Source: Actinomadura oligospora ATCC 43269
Lineage (GTDB): Bacteria; Actinomycetota; Actinomycetes; Streptosporangiales; Streptosporangiaceae
Assembly (NCBI RefSeq): GCF_000518265.1
Contig: NZ_JADG01000004.1
Location: 620,001-684,000 of the forward strand
Length of the DNA stretch: 64,000 bases
Direction of reading: 5' to 3'
Shown here: piece by piece, positions 11,260-19,616 of the stretch
Numbering within the stretch: position 1 is the first letter of the stretch
Layout: each line of letters starts with the position of its first letter
Translations under genes and position numbers: made by a program
The notes under the pieces: model-generated
Databases searched by the model: none
The model's input: only the letters and a program-made list of their open reading frames with translations
What the model was told of the DNA's origin: nothing

Positions 11260-11269
11260 TGTCCTGACA
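11260..11269 (+). promoter_or_regulatory. IolR-like GntR operator, iol promoter
   Basis: TGTCCTGACA is an inverted repeat TGTC-N2-GACA located between iolG and the divergent gntR. The same 10-mer recurs before the PfkB-ABC operon at 19562-19571. As I recall it, the Corynebacterium glutamicum IolR motif is KGWCHTRACA, which this sequence fits at every position. It sits next to the -35 of iolG, as expected for repression relieved by an inositol-derived ligand. Confidence 0.65.
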
Positions 11270-11303
11270 TAAGGACTTCAAGGCCAAGCTATGAGCCGTC
11301 CGC

Positions 11304-11309
11304 TATCCT
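11304..11309 (+). promoter_or_regulatory. -10 box of gntR (leaderless or very short leader)
   Basis: TATCCT matches TAnnnT and ends 6 nt before the GTG at 11316, so transcription should start at or within a base or two of that GTG. The -35 region is poor. Confidence 0.45.
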
Positions 11310-11315
11310 CCTCAC

Positions 11316-12053
11316 GTGCAAGGACCCACCGTGACGCTCGATCGGGGCAGCCCGGTCCCGCTCTATTTCCAGGTCGCCCAGCAGCTCGAGGCCGCGATCC
11401 GCGCGGGCGAGCTGCCGCCGGGCGCCCGCCTCGAGAACGAACTCGACCTGGCGGCGCGCTACCGGCTCTCCCGGCCGACCGTCCGGCAGGCGATCCAGCA
11501 CCTGGTCGACAAGGGCCTGCTGGTCCGCAAGAGGGGCGTCGGGACGCAGGTGGTCCAGTCCCAGGTGCGGCGGCCGATCGAGCTGTCCAGCCTCTATGAC
11601 GACCTCACCGCCGACGGGCGCGAACCCCGCACGCGGGTCCTGGACCTCGAGACCGTCCCCGCCGACGCGGAGGCGGCCGAGCAGCTCGGCCTGGCGGCGG
11701 GAGCGGACGTGCTGCGGATACGCAGGCTGCGCCTCACCGGTGGCGAGCCTCTCGCGCTGATGACCAACGTCGTCCCCCTCCGGCTGATCGACGTCACCGC
11801 AGCCCATCTGGAGGCCCACGGCCTGTACGAGACGTTCCGCGGCGCGGGGATCAACCTGCGGATCGCCCACCAGACCATCGGCGCGCGCGCCGCGACCGCC
11901 GCCGAGGCCCGGCTGCTGGACGAGCGCCGGGGAACCCCCCTGCTCACCATGACCCGGACGGCCTTCGACGACAAGGGGATCGCCGTGGAGTACGGCACCC
12001 ACGTCTACCGGGCCGACCGCTACTCGTTCTCCCACACGCTCGTGGGCAAGTAG
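11316..12053 (+). CDS. GntR-family transcriptional regulator (HutC/UTRA type), putative inositol repressor
   Basis: 245 residues. A winged helix at the N-terminus (PLYFQVAQQLEAAI, then the recognition helix RLSRPTVRQAIQHLVDKGLL and the wing VRKRGVGTQVV) is followed by a UTRA ligand-binding domain ending EYGTHVYRADRYSF. Divergent from the iol operon with an IolR-like operator between them, so probably its repressor. GTG 11316 is favoured as a leaderless start; GTG 11331 is an alternative with AAGGA 6 nt upstream. The last seven codons lie in a 22-bp exact tandem duplication. Confidence 0.88.
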   Translation: MQGPTVTLDRGSPVPLYFQVAQQLEAAIRAGELPPGARLENELDLAARYRLSRPTVRQAIQHLVDKGLLVRKRGVGTQVVQSQVRRPIELSSLYDDLTADGREPRTRVLDLETVPADAEAAEQLGLAAGADVLRIRRLRLTGGEPLALMTNVVPLRLIDVTAAHLEAHGLYETFRGAGINLRIAHQTIGARAATAAEARLLDERRGTPLLTMTRTAFDDKGIAVEYGTHVYRADRYSFSHTLVGK

Positions 12054-12078
12054 TCCCACGCTCGTGGGCAAGTAGTCC
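12035..12078 (+). repeat. Exact 22-bp tandem duplication across the gntR stop codon
   Basis: Bases 12035-12056 and 12057-12078 are identical. The unit includes the codons for the C-terminal Leu-Val-Gly-Lys and the TAG stop, so the second copy is non-coding. Both copies are perfect, which points to a recent slippage event. Confidence 0.9.
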
Positions 12079-12167
12079 GCCGCGGCTCCCGTGACGCCCG
12101 CGACGGGCGGGCGCCGCGGGCGCCACGGGAACCGCGGCCGTCACGCATACCGCGGCCGTCGGGCGAA

Positions 12168-12211
12168 CCGCGGTCGCCGGTCCGGGCCTTCCCCCGGTCC
12201 GGCGACCGCGG
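12168..12211. terminator. Bidirectional hairpin between gntR and the PIG-L gene
   Basis: Arms 12168-12183 and 12196-12211 form a 16-bp stem with one mismatch and a 12-nt loop. It lies between two convergent genes. No clear U-tract follows on either side, as is common in high-GC actinomycetes. Confidence 0.6.
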
Positions 12212-12233
12212 CGTCATGTCAGCCGGTCACATC

Positions 12234-14915
12234 TCAGCCGGTCAGCTGCACGGCGCTGCTCGCCGTGCCTCCCTTCTGGGCCTCGAAGGCGACGGTCAGC
12301 GAGCCGCTCGCGCCCGGAACCGTCACCGTCTGGACACCCGCCCGGCCGATGACGACCTTCTTGGTTCCGAGCACCTTGCCGTCCCACACGTGGACGTTCG
12401 CCGTGCCCGGACCGGTCGCCAGCAGCTTGAAGGTGACCGAGCCGCCCGAGACCTCCGGCTTGCCCACGATCCGCGCGGTGTCGTCGGCGGGAGCGGCGGC
12501 GGTCGCCGCCAGCGGGACGCCGGTGCGCACCGACTGGAGGATCGACTCCGGCGAGTTCACCGACGTGGCCGCGTCGGTCGGCATGACCGGCGGAGGCGGC
12601 GTGGTCGGCAGCCCCGCGGGCGGGGTGTAGCCCGGCAGGGAGGTCAGGGTCCACCGGTACGGGTCGCCCTGCACGCCGCCCCAGGTCGACCAGCCGATAC
12701 GGGTCTGGCCGGTCTTGTCCTGGGTGTCGGAGTCGTACACGAAGATGTTCAGGCCCATCCGCGCCGGGTCCACGGCGGTCGGGAGGTCCTTGAACGGGAT
12801 CTTCGCCTCGATCGTGTAGCCGTCGTAGGGCTTGTTCACGACCGACGCGACCTGCATGCCGGGGGCGGTCTCCGCGCCGGTGCCCTGGTGGGCGTCGGCG
12901 TCCCGCTCGAAGCAGGGCTTGCCGTCCGACATCTGCGGGAAGATCCCCGTCTTGAACGTGGTGGAGGTGTTCTCGGAGTCGCCGCGCGGGTCGATCGCGA
13001 TCTCGACCGAGTCCGAACGCCAGTGACGCTTGCAGTCATCGGCTCCGAGGATCGTGCCCTGCTTGTCGTCGCGGACCTTGACCAGCACGTTCAGCGCGTC
13101 GTCGGTCCAGGAGACCTTGCCGGTCGCCGAGCAGTCGGCGGCCGAGTCGCAGGCCGAGCCCTCCCACAGGCGGGACAGGTCGATCTCCTGGCCCGGGTAC
13201 TCGCCGTCCGACTCCTTGCCGTCGATCGCCGGAGCGGTCGTCGCCTTGGACAGCTGCGCGGTCGGGACGAGCTCGAGCCCGCCCTTCTGCACGTCGGCCG
13301 CACCCGAGGAGGGGGTCGTGGTGACGGTGAGGTCGTAGTCGCCGCCGGTACCGCCCTGGTTGGAGGTCGGCAGGGAGGCGTCGGTGTTGGTGACGGTGAA
13401 GGTCGCCGCGCCCTTGGCCCCGGCCGCCAGCGTGAACGGCTTGGAGTCCTCGTCGGCCGAGAAGCCCTTCGGCAGGCCCAGCCTCACCGTGCCCGACTGC
13501 GCGGACGAGGTGGTGTTGGACAGGTCGATCCGCACCTTGCGCGACTTGCCGGACGCGAGCGTGAGCACGCGCTTCATCCGGCCCGTGAGCGCGGGCACGC
13601 CGTTCTTGCCGGCCCAGGCGTCGAAGTCCGCTACGCGCGGCAGCGGCTCCTGCAGCCCGGTGACGGGCGGCTGGACCTCGACCATCGAGACGGTCTGCCC
13701 CGAGGCGGTACCGGCCGTGAGCTTCGCGGCGATCTGCACGCGTCCGGTCGTGGCGCCCGCCGGGGGCGTCACGGTGAACGTGGTGGTGCTCTCCCCGGCC
13801 GAGACCGTGCCGAGCGAGCCCGAGCCTGTCACGTTCCAACCCGACGGAACCGTGAGCGCCGCCTTGGCGCCCTGCAGTTCGCGCGGGGACGAGGCGTGCG
13901 CGGTCACCTTGAACGCGCGCCCGGCGCCGACCCCGAAGTCGCTCGTCAGGTAGAACCGGCTGCCGAGCGGAAGCCCGCCCCTGGCCGGGAACACCGCGCC
14001 CTCGAGCATCGCCGTCGGGCCGGTGTTGCCCAGCGTGAACGGCACCCGGCCGTGGATCTGCGTGAAGAAGTCACAACCGATCTTGGACGGGTCCGCCGGG
14101 ACGTCGGGGAAGCCGCCCCAGCCCTGGCTCACGTACATCCGCTGCGCCTCGCGCTCGACCTGCGCCCAGGGCTTGCCGCCGTTGCGTGTGGAGGCACGGC
14201 CTCCCCACACGCCGTAGGACAGCGTGGCGGGACTGTTCGTGGTCGGGTTGGCGGTACAGGTCTCTCCGGTGGGGCCGGAGGCTCCTCCCGTGCTGAACAG
14301 CCGGCCCGGCGACCAGGTCTTCAGCCTCTCCCCGCTGAGCTGCGAGGGGAAGGCCTTGGGGTCGGCCGCCGCGAAGTACGCCTCGGTCGCCAGGCGCGCC
14401 GCCTGCTGGTGGTTGCCGTGCTGGCCGGGCAGCGGCGCGGGCTCCATGGTCACGATGACCTTGGGCCGCGTCTCGCGCACGAGCCGTACGACCTTCTCCA
14501 GCGAGGCGTCGTGCCCCCACGTGTCGTCGGTCAGCGGAGCGCTCACCGTGTAGAAGAAGTCGACCTTGTCGAGATAGTGGATGTCGGTGACGCCGGCCTT
14601 GCCGACCGCGCGCCGCTCCTCGCTCTCACGGAGCAGGCCGAGCGGCGGGCCTTCCTCGTTGCCTGCGGCGTTGCCGCCGCCCTCACCGCGGGTGACGGTG
14701 AGGACGCCGGTCCGCGCCTTGTCGAACTCGTTCCATTGCCCCAGGGTCGACAGCGTGCCGGCCTCGTCGTCGGGATGAGCCCCGACGAAGAGCACGTCCA
14801 GTTGTCCCTTGTCGGGCCGTGCCGGTGCCGCCGCGTGCGCGGGCGCGCTGACCAGCGTGACCGCCGATGCGGCCAGGGCCGCGGTCAGGACGGCGGGCAG
14901 GGTGAGTCTGTGCAA
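12234..14915 (-). CDS. Secreted PIG-L family deacetylase with NEW3 and CBM9-like domains
   Basis: 893 residues starting at TTG 14915 (AAGGAG upstream). A signal peptide (about 1-28, ending AHAAA) precedes a PIG-L/LmbE N-acetylglucosaminyl deacetylase domain with the zinc motif VGAHPDDEAGTL and a later GNHQQAARLA. After it come a NEW3-type beta-sandwich (about residues 460-540) and a CBM9/DOMON-like region starting IDGKESDGEYPGQEIDL with QEIDLSRLWEG. Family members remove acetyl from GlcNAc linked to inositol or other GlcNAc compounds. Last gene of the ABC-transporter operon, 21 bp after the MalG-type permease gene. Substrate is inferred only. Confidence 0.85.
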   Translation of the reverse strand: MHRLTLPAVLTAALAASAVTLVSAPAHAAAPARPDKGQLDVLFVGAHPDDEAGTLSTLGQWNEFDKARTGVLTVTRGEGGGNAAGNEEGPPLGLLRESEERRAVGKAGVTDIHYLDKVDFFYTVSAPLTDDTWGHDASLEKVVRLVRETRPKVIVTMEPAPLPGQHGNHQQAARLATEAYFAAADPKAFPSQLSGERLKTWSPGRLFSTGGASGPTGETCTANPTTNSPATLSYGVWGGRASTRNGGKPWAQVEREAQRMYVSQGWGGFPDVPADPSKIGCDFFTQIHGRVPFTLGNTGPTAMLEGAVFPARGGLPLGSRFYLTSDFGVGAGRAFKVTAHASSPRELQGAKAALTVPSGWNVTGSGSLGTVSAGESTTTFTVTPPAGATTGRVQIAAKLTAGTASGQTVSMVEVQPPVTGLQEPLPRVADFDAWAGKNGVPALTGRMKRVLTLASGKSRKVRIDLSNTTSSAQSGTVRLGLPKGFSADEDSKPFTLAAGAKGAATFTVTNTDASLPTSNQGGTGGDYDLTVTTTPSSGAADVQKGGLELVPTAQLSKATTAPAIDGKESDGEYPGQEIDLSRLWEGSACDSAADCSATGKVSWTDDALNVLVKVRDDKQGTILGADDCKRHWRSDSVEIAIDPRGDSENTSTTFKTGIFPQMSDGKPCFERDADAHQGTGAETAPGMQVASVVNKPYDGYTIEAKIPFKDLPTAVDPARMGLNIFVYDSDTQDKTGQTRIGWSTWGGVQGDPYRWTLTSLPGYTPPAGLPTTPPPPVMPTDAATSVNSPESILQSVRTGVPLAATAAAPADDTARIVGKPEVSGGSVTFKLLATGPGTANVHVWDGKVLGTKKVVIGRAGVQTVTVPGASGSLTVAFEAQKGGTASSAVQLTG

Positions 14916-14936
14916 ACCAACTCTCCTTTTCGTTCC

Positions 14937-15728
14937 CTACTCCTTGATGGCCCCCGAGAGCATTCCTGCGATGAACTGACGTTGCAGGAAGACATAAACG
15001 GCGATGACGGGCGCCGCGATGATCAGCGCTCCCGCCATCAGCAGCGGGTAGTCGGTCTTGTGCGCGCCCTGGAAGAAGGACAGCCCGAGGGGCGCGGTGC
15101 GCAGCCCCTCGTCGGAGTTGACGATCACCAGGGGCAGCAGGAACTCGTTCCAGGTCCACATGCTGGTCAGCAGCACCATGGTGAGGATCGCGGGCTTGCC
15201 GACCGGGACCAGCACCCGCCAGAGCGTGGTCCAGCTGGACGCGCCGTCGATCCGGGCGGCCTCGAGCAGCGACGGCGGGACGCTGCGGAAGAAGGCGCGC
15301 ATCCAGAACGTGCCGAACGCCACCGACATCGCCACCTGCGGCAGGATCAGCCCCGCGTAGCTGTTGTCCAGGCCCGCCGACCGCAGGTCGAAGTACAGCG
15401 GGACCACGATGGTCTCGGTGGGGATGGTGAGTCCGGCCAGGAACAGCAGGAACAGCACCGAGGCGCCGCGGAACCGCATGGTGCCGAGCGCGAACCCGGC
15501 CATGATCGACAGGACCCCGGAGACGACCACCGTGACCGAGGTGACGATCACGCTGTTGCGCAGGTAGGTGGCGAAGTGCCCGTCGCGCCACGCCGTGGAG
15601 AACGTGCTGACGTCCAGGCCCGGCAGCTGGAGGGCCTTCACCGCCACGCCGAGCATCGGGAACAGCGCGATGACCGCGAAGAGCGTCAGGATCGCGTGGT
15701 TGAAGATCAGCTCGCGCCGCGAACTCAT
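14937..15728 (-). CDS. Carbohydrate ABC transporter permease, MalG type
   Basis: 263 residues with six predicted membrane segments and the EAA-type loop (SLLEAARIDGASSWTTLWR, then LVPVGKPAIL) that docks the ATPase. Ends with the GAIKE tail common in CUT1 permeases. The ATG at 15728 overlaps the stop of the MalF-type permease (ATGA). Together with it and the binding protein it forms a sugar importer. No ATPase gene is present here, so a shared MsiK-like ATPase encoded elsewhere is expected. Confidence 0.92.
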   Translation of the reverse strand: MSSRRELIFNHAILTLFAVIALFPMLGVAVKALQLPGLDVSTFSTAWRDGHFATYLRNSVIVTSVTVVVSGVLSIMAGFALGTMRFRGASVLFLLFLAGLTIPTETIVVPLYFDLRSAGLDNSYAGLILPQVAMSVAFGTFWMRAFFRSVPPSLLEAARIDGASSWTTLWRVLVPVGKPAILTMVLLTSMWTWNEFLLPLVIVNSDEGLRTAPLGLSFFQGAHKTDYPLLMAGALIIAAPVIAVYVFLQRQFIAGMLSGAIKE

Positions 15729-16699
15729 GCGCCCTTCCCTTCCACCAGGCGTCCGATGGCCGTCGTGGCGGCGAACAGCAGCACCGCCATGGTGATGCCG
15801 ATCGCGCAGCCGAGGCCGACCTCGCCGGTGTTGAACGTGCGGTTGTAGACCTCGTACGCGGGCACCTTGGTGGCGTTGCCCGGGCCTCCGCCGGTGGCCA
15901 TGTAGATGAGGTCGAAGTTGCGGATGGACATGGTCGTGGTCAGCGTCAGCGCCACCGCGAGCTCGCGGCGCAGGCCCGGCAGCGTGACCGCGAAGAACTC
16001 GCGGACGGGGCCCGCCCCGTCCATGCGCGCGGCCTCGTACAGCTCACGCGGGATCCTCTGCACGCCCGCCATGAACAGCACGAACGCGAGGCCGATCTCG
16101 ACCCAGGTGCCGACCAGCCCGACGGCCGGGAGCGCGAAGGTGAAGTCCCCCAGCCAGCCGTGCCGCCAGTCGGGCAGCCCGAGGTCGTGCAGCCAGCCGA
16201 GCACGGTGTTGACCGGGCCGTCGGCGGAGTAGACCCACTGCCAGGCCACGGCCACCGCGACCATCGCGATGACCTGCGGCAGGAACAGCACCGTGCGGAA
16301 GAACGTCATGCCGCGGATCTTCGTCCGCGACATCGCGGCCACCAGCACGAACGCGATGCAGCACGGCAGGATCGAGTAGAAGACGACCAGGATCAGCAGG
16401 TGGCCGAACGAGCCGCGCAGCGCCGGGTCGGTCCAGGTGGTGGTGTAGTTGGAGAGCCCGGCCCAGGTCGCGGTGCCGAGCCCGTCCCAGTTGTAGAACG
16501 AGAACTGGACGCCGCGCGCCAGCGGCCAGAGCAGGAACGCCCCGTACACCAGCAGCGCGGGCAGGGCGTACAGCCAGCCGATGTTGCGGGACTCGCCTGG
16601 GGCGCGGGTCCTCACCCGGCCCCCCGCCCGGCGTTCGGCGCGGGTGCCGGGCGGCTTCTCCCCGGTCTTGCGGGACTTCTGCCGCTCGACGGTCGTCAT
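15725..16699 (-). CDS. Carbohydrate ABC transporter permease, MalF type
   Basis: 324 residues. A basic cytoplasmic N-terminus of about 45 residues is followed by six membrane segments beginning NIGWLYALPALLVYGAFLLW, and the EAA loop reads ELYEAARMDGAGPVREFFAV. ATG 16699 was chosen over longer upstream frames because homologues begin shortly before the first membrane segment. It lies 92 bp after the binding-protein gene, separated from it by a strong stem-loop, and overlaps the second permease gene. Confidence 0.92.
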   Translation of the reverse strand: MTTVERQKSRKTGEKPPGTRAERRAGGRVRTRAPGESRNIGWLYALPALLVYGAFLLWPLARGVQFSFYNWDGLGTATWAGLSNYTTTWTDPALRGSFGHLLILVVFYSILPCCIAFVLVAAMSRTKIRGMTFFRTVLFLPQVIAMVAVAVAWQWVYSADGPVNTVLGWLHDLGLPDWRHGWLGDFTFALPAVGLVGTWVEIGLAFVLFMAGVQRIPRELYEAARMDGAGPVREFFAVTLPGLRRELAVALTLTTTMSIRNFDLIYMATGGGPGNATKVPAYEVYNRTFNTGEVGLGCAIGITMAVLLFAATTAIGRLVEGKGA

Positions 16700-16736
16700 G
16701 GGCGGACTCCTTGGCTCTGCCGGTCGATCCTGATCT

Positions 16737-16781
16737 CGCCGCCGGGGCGCCGGTGTGGCTGTTCCGGGCGCCCCGGCGGCG
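16737..16781 (-). other. Perfect 15-bp stem-loop between binding-protein and permease genes
   Basis: Arms 16737-16751 and 16767-16781 are perfectly complementary with a 15-nt loop. It lies in the 92-bp gap after the solute-binding protein stop. Such hairpins commonly stabilise the upstream message or attenuate read-through so that binding protein exceeds permease. Confidence 0.65.
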
Positions 16782-16791
16782 AAGCCGCTCG

Positions 16792-18150
16792 TTACTTCTT
16801 CTTCTGGAAGGCGGTGGCGTCGTCCTGCGCCGCCTTCATGACGTCCTCGGCGGACTTCCTGCCGGCGACCAGCTCCTGCAGCGGACCGCCGAACCCGTCG
16901 GTGAACGTGGGCGAGGTGTAGTCGTTGTAGGGGGTGGTGCCGTCGTTCTTGCTCAGCTCGGCCCAGGCCGTCGACACCTCCTTCATCAGCGGCAGCGACG
17001 GCTGCTTGGTCGGCGCGGCGAGCACGGGCAGGTTCCCGGTCTCGACGGAGACGTCCATGGCCTCGGGCGAGGTGATGAAGTTGATGTAGGCCGCCGCCAC
17101 GTCGGCGTGCTTGGACTTGGCGGTGATCGACCACGGCAGGCTCTCGCCGCCCATGGTCGCGGTCGGCTGACCGGCCTGGGCGGCCGGCGGCAGGACGAAG
17201 CCGACCTTCTCCTTCATGCGGTCGGCGAGGTCGGGGGCCCACCAGGTGCCGCCGAACATGAACACGCCCTCACCCTTCGCGAAGTCGACGGGGGTGTCGT
17301 CCCACTTGCGCGAGTTGGGGTCCTTGGTGAGGTAGCCCTGCTTGGCCCAGTCGGAGAGCTTCTTCGCGGCCTGGACGTTCGGCCCGTCGGTCCAGGAACC
17401 GCCCTTGCCGAAGACGAGATCGCGGACCGCCTGCTTGTCGGTCAGGCCGTCCTGGATGATGCCGTACAGCTGCATGGCGGGCAGCTTCTCCAGGTTGTTG
17501 AACGCGATCGGGAGCTCGCCCTTGCTCTTGGCGGTGGCGAGGGCCTGGTCGAACTCCGCCCAGGTCTTGGGCGGCTGGATGCCGAGCTTGGCGAGCTTCT
17601 CCTTGTTGTAGTACAGGCCGACGATCTCACCGTTCAGCGAGACGCCGTAGAGGTTGCCCGACCCGATGAGCTTGCCGTCCGGGGTGACGCTGTTCAGGTC
17701 CATCAGGCCCTTCGGGTAGCGCTTCTTCCACCCGTAGACCTGGTCGTAGGAGTCCAGCGGGAGCAGCATCCCCGCCCTCACATACTGGGCCATGTTGGCG
17801 TAGCCCTGGTTGGCCTCGACGACGTCGGGCGGGTTGCTGCCCGACAGCGCCAGCCGCAGCGTCTTCTGCAGGTCGGTGAACGACCGCGACACCCGGTTGA
17901 TCTTCACGTTCGGGTACTTGGCCATGAACTGCTTGTTGAGCGTGTCGACCTGCTGCTTCAGCCCGCCCTGGACCTCCTGGTCCCAGACGGTGAGGGTGAC
18001 GTTGCCGGCCTTGGCCACGTCGGTGCTGATGGCGCTCGGCGCCTTGTTCGCGGGCTTGTCGTTGGACGAGCCCGGAGCGCACGCGGCGGCGAACGTCATC
18101 GCGAGGGCCGCGGCCGTCGCGACCGCCCCCCGTGTCAATCGTGTCGGCAT
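16792..18150 (-). CDS. Extracellular sugar-binding lipoprotein (CUT1 family)
   Basis: 452 residues. Lipoprotein signal peptide with Cys near residue 25 (AMTFAAACAPG), then a family 1 solute-binding fold: NVTLTVWDQEVQGGLKQQVD at the mature start, GLYYNKEKLAKLG, and MFGGTWWAPDLADRMKEKVG. It should capture a carbohydrate outside the cell and deliver it to the two permeases downstream. Start ATG 18150 has AGGAAGGAG upstream. A repetitive 160-bp leader separates it from the PfkB gene. Ligand unknown; inositol derivatives or mannosides are possible from context. Confidence 0.92.
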   Translation of the reverse strand: MPTRLTRGAVATAAALAMTFAAACAPGSSNDKPANKAPSAISTDVAKAGNVTLTVWDQEVQGGLKQQVDTLNKQFMAKYPNVKINRVSRSFTDLQKTLRLALSGSNPPDVVEANQGYANMAQYVRAGMLLPLDSYDQVYGWKKRYPKGLMDLNSVTPDGKLIGSGNLYGVSLNGEIVGLYYNKEKLAKLGIQPPKTWAEFDQALATAKSKGELPIAFNNLEKLPAMQLYGIIQDGLTDKQAVRDLVFGKGGSWTDGPNVQAAKKLSDWAKQGYLTKDPNSRKWDDTPVDFAKGEGVFMFGGTWWAPDLADRMKEKVGFVLPPAAQAGQPTATMGGESLPWSITAKSKHADVAAAYINFITSPEAMDVSVETGNLPVLAAPTKQPSLPLMKEVSTAWAELSKNDGTTPYNDYTSPTFTDGFGGPLQELVAGRKSAEDVMKAAQDDATAFQKKK

Positions 18151-18183
18151 TTCAGCGGCTCCTTCCTGTGGTTCTGGTTCTGG

Positions 18184-18269
18184 TTCTGTGGTGCGGTGCT
18201 TCTGTGGTGCGGTACTGCGGTACTGCGGTGGTGCTGTGCAATTGTGGTGCTGTGCGAGTTCTGTGGTGC
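18184..18269 (+). repeat. Repetitive GT-rich leader (A/C-rich on the transcript)
   Basis: The 11-mer TTCTGTGGTGC occurs exactly at 18184-18194, 18200-18210 and 18259-18269, with degenerate relatives throughout about 18165-18300. On the transcribed minus strand this is a C/A-rich, G-poor leader 5' of the binding-protein gene. Confidence 0.8.
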
Positions 18270-18310
18270 TCTGGGGTGCCCTGTAGTGCCGTGCGGTGTC
18301 CGATGCCGGG

Positions 18311-19510
18311 TCAGAACGGCTGCACGGGGTCGGCCCGGAGCGTCGGCTGGGCCCGGACGACGTTCTCGGTCGCCGGCTCGGGGAGGAAGTCCACCACGAA
18401 GGCGTACGGTTCGAGCGCGGCCTCGGGGATCTCGCCCGATTCGCCGAAGGCGGCGATCTCCCCCCAGCAGGGCGCTCCCAGCGACCCGCTGCGGTGCCGG
18501 ACCGACAGGCCCGCGCAGAGGTTGGCGAACTTCAGCCGTTCGGGCAGCGCGAGGCCCGCCAGCGTCCCGAACATGAACCCGGCCCCGAAGACGTCGCCCG
18601 CGCCGGTCGCGTCGAGCGCCTCGACGGGCAGCGCCGTGGTCTCGGCGACCTCGCCCGTCCGGGAGTCGATCGCGATCGCGCCGTCCCCGCCGCGCTTCAC
18701 GACGACCACCGGCACCCGCTCGGACAGCGCGCGGGCGGCCTCCTCGGGCGAGCCGGTGCGCGTGTAGGCCATCGCCTCGACGGCGTTCGGCAGGAACACG
18801 TCCACGTCCCGCAGCCGGTCCAGCACCTCGCTCGACCAGGTCCCGGTCGCGTCCCAGCCGAGGTCGGCGAAGACGAGCGCGCCCCTGCTCCGCATCTCCT
18901 TCGCCCAGTCGGGGACGGGGCGGTCGATGTCGATGAAGCAGGCCCGCGCGTTCGGCGTCGCCTCGCCCGCGGCGCCCGCGGCGTTCTCCGGGACGGGCCG
19001 CTCGTAGGTGACCATGCTCCGGTCGGAGTCGTAGGCCAGCGAGACCGTGACGGGCGTCGGCCACTCGGTGACCCGCTGCGACCAGGCGAGGTCGACGCCC
19101 TCCTGCTCGGAGAGCGTGCGCCACAGGTAGTTGCCGAACAGGTCGTCGCCGAACGGCGCGGCCAGGCCGACGCGCAGGCCGAGCCTGCTCATCGCCACGG
19201 CCATGTTGGCGATGCCGCCGGGCGCCGAGCCGAGTCCCTCGGTGAACAGCTCGGTGCCGGGGGGCGGCAGCCCGGGCAGCCCGGTGAAGATCATGTCCAT
19301 GAAGACCTGGCCGCTCAGGAAGACGTCCAGGTCGGGCGCCTCCCCGGTGTCACGCCGTCCGTCCGCGCGGCGGAGCAGCGCGCCGCCGAGGTCACGCTCG
19401 GCGCACGGGTCCGCGAGCGACGGCTCCGGCGGACGGCCGGCGACCGTCTGCCCAGGGGTCTCCTGGGCGGACTCCGCCTGCGTGGTCCCGTTCAGGGTGG
19501 CTGCTGTCAT
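18311..19510 (-). CDS. PfkB-family carbohydrate kinase
   Basis: 399 residues. After a non-conserved, low-complexity N-terminal tail of about 60 residues comes a ribokinase fold with GGIANMAVAMSRLGL and the catalytic anion hole DATGAGDVFGAGFMFG. It should phosphorylate a sugar or polyol imported by the transporter encoded next. ATG 19510 is preceded by GAGAGGAGG, which supports keeping the long N-terminus. An IolR-like operator lies about 50 bp upstream. Distinct from IolC in the N-terminal motifs. Substrate unknown. Confidence 0.88.
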   Translation of the reverse strand: MTAATLNGTTQAESAQETPGQTVAGRPPEPSLADPCAERDLGGALLRRADGRRDTGEAPDLDVFLSGQVFMDMIFTGLPGLPPPGTELFTEGLGSAPGGIANMAVAMSRLGLRVGLAAPFGDDLFGNYLWRTLSEQEGVDLAWSQRVTEWPTPVTVSLAYDSDRSMVTYERPVPENAAGAAGEATPNARACFIDIDRPVPDWAKEMRSRGALVFADLGWDATGTWSSEVLDRLRDVDVFLPNAVEAMAYTRTGSPEEAARALSERVPVVVVKRGGDGAIAIDSRTGEVAETTALPVEALDATGAGDVFGAGFMFGTLAGLALPERLKFANLCAGLSVRHRSGSLGAPCWGEIAAFGESGEIPEAALEPYAFVVDFLPEPATENVVRAQPTLRADPVQPF

Positions 19511-19558
19511 GACGCCTCCTCTCGTGGGGGTCGGGTTGATGACGAACCAACTTGGTCC

Positions 19559-19574
19559 GAATGTCAGGACATTC
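19559..19574 (-). promoter_or_regulatory. IolR-like palindromic operator before the PfkB-ABC operon
   Basis: GAATGTCAGGACATTC is a palindrome with 7-bp perfect arms around AG/CT. Its core on the minus strand, TGTCCTGACA, is identical to the core before iolG. It is the only strong palindrome in the 106-bp gap between the GH76 and PfkB genes. A -10/-35 pair around it is not clear to me. Confidence 0.65.
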
Positions 19575-19616
19575 TTCGGTCGAGTGAGATCGGGGCCGGT
19601 CAGGGGTGTGGTTCGG

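Noticed and set aside
12216..15848. 1210-codon open frame on the plus strand
   Set aside because: It is antisense to the PIG-L gene and both permeases, has no recognisable domain and an amino-acid composition (R/G/V-rich) typical of a GC-rich shadow frame.
18311..19510. PfkB gene as a second iolC
   Set aside because: Its N-terminal motifs and 60-residue tail differ, and a full iolC is already in the inositol operon.
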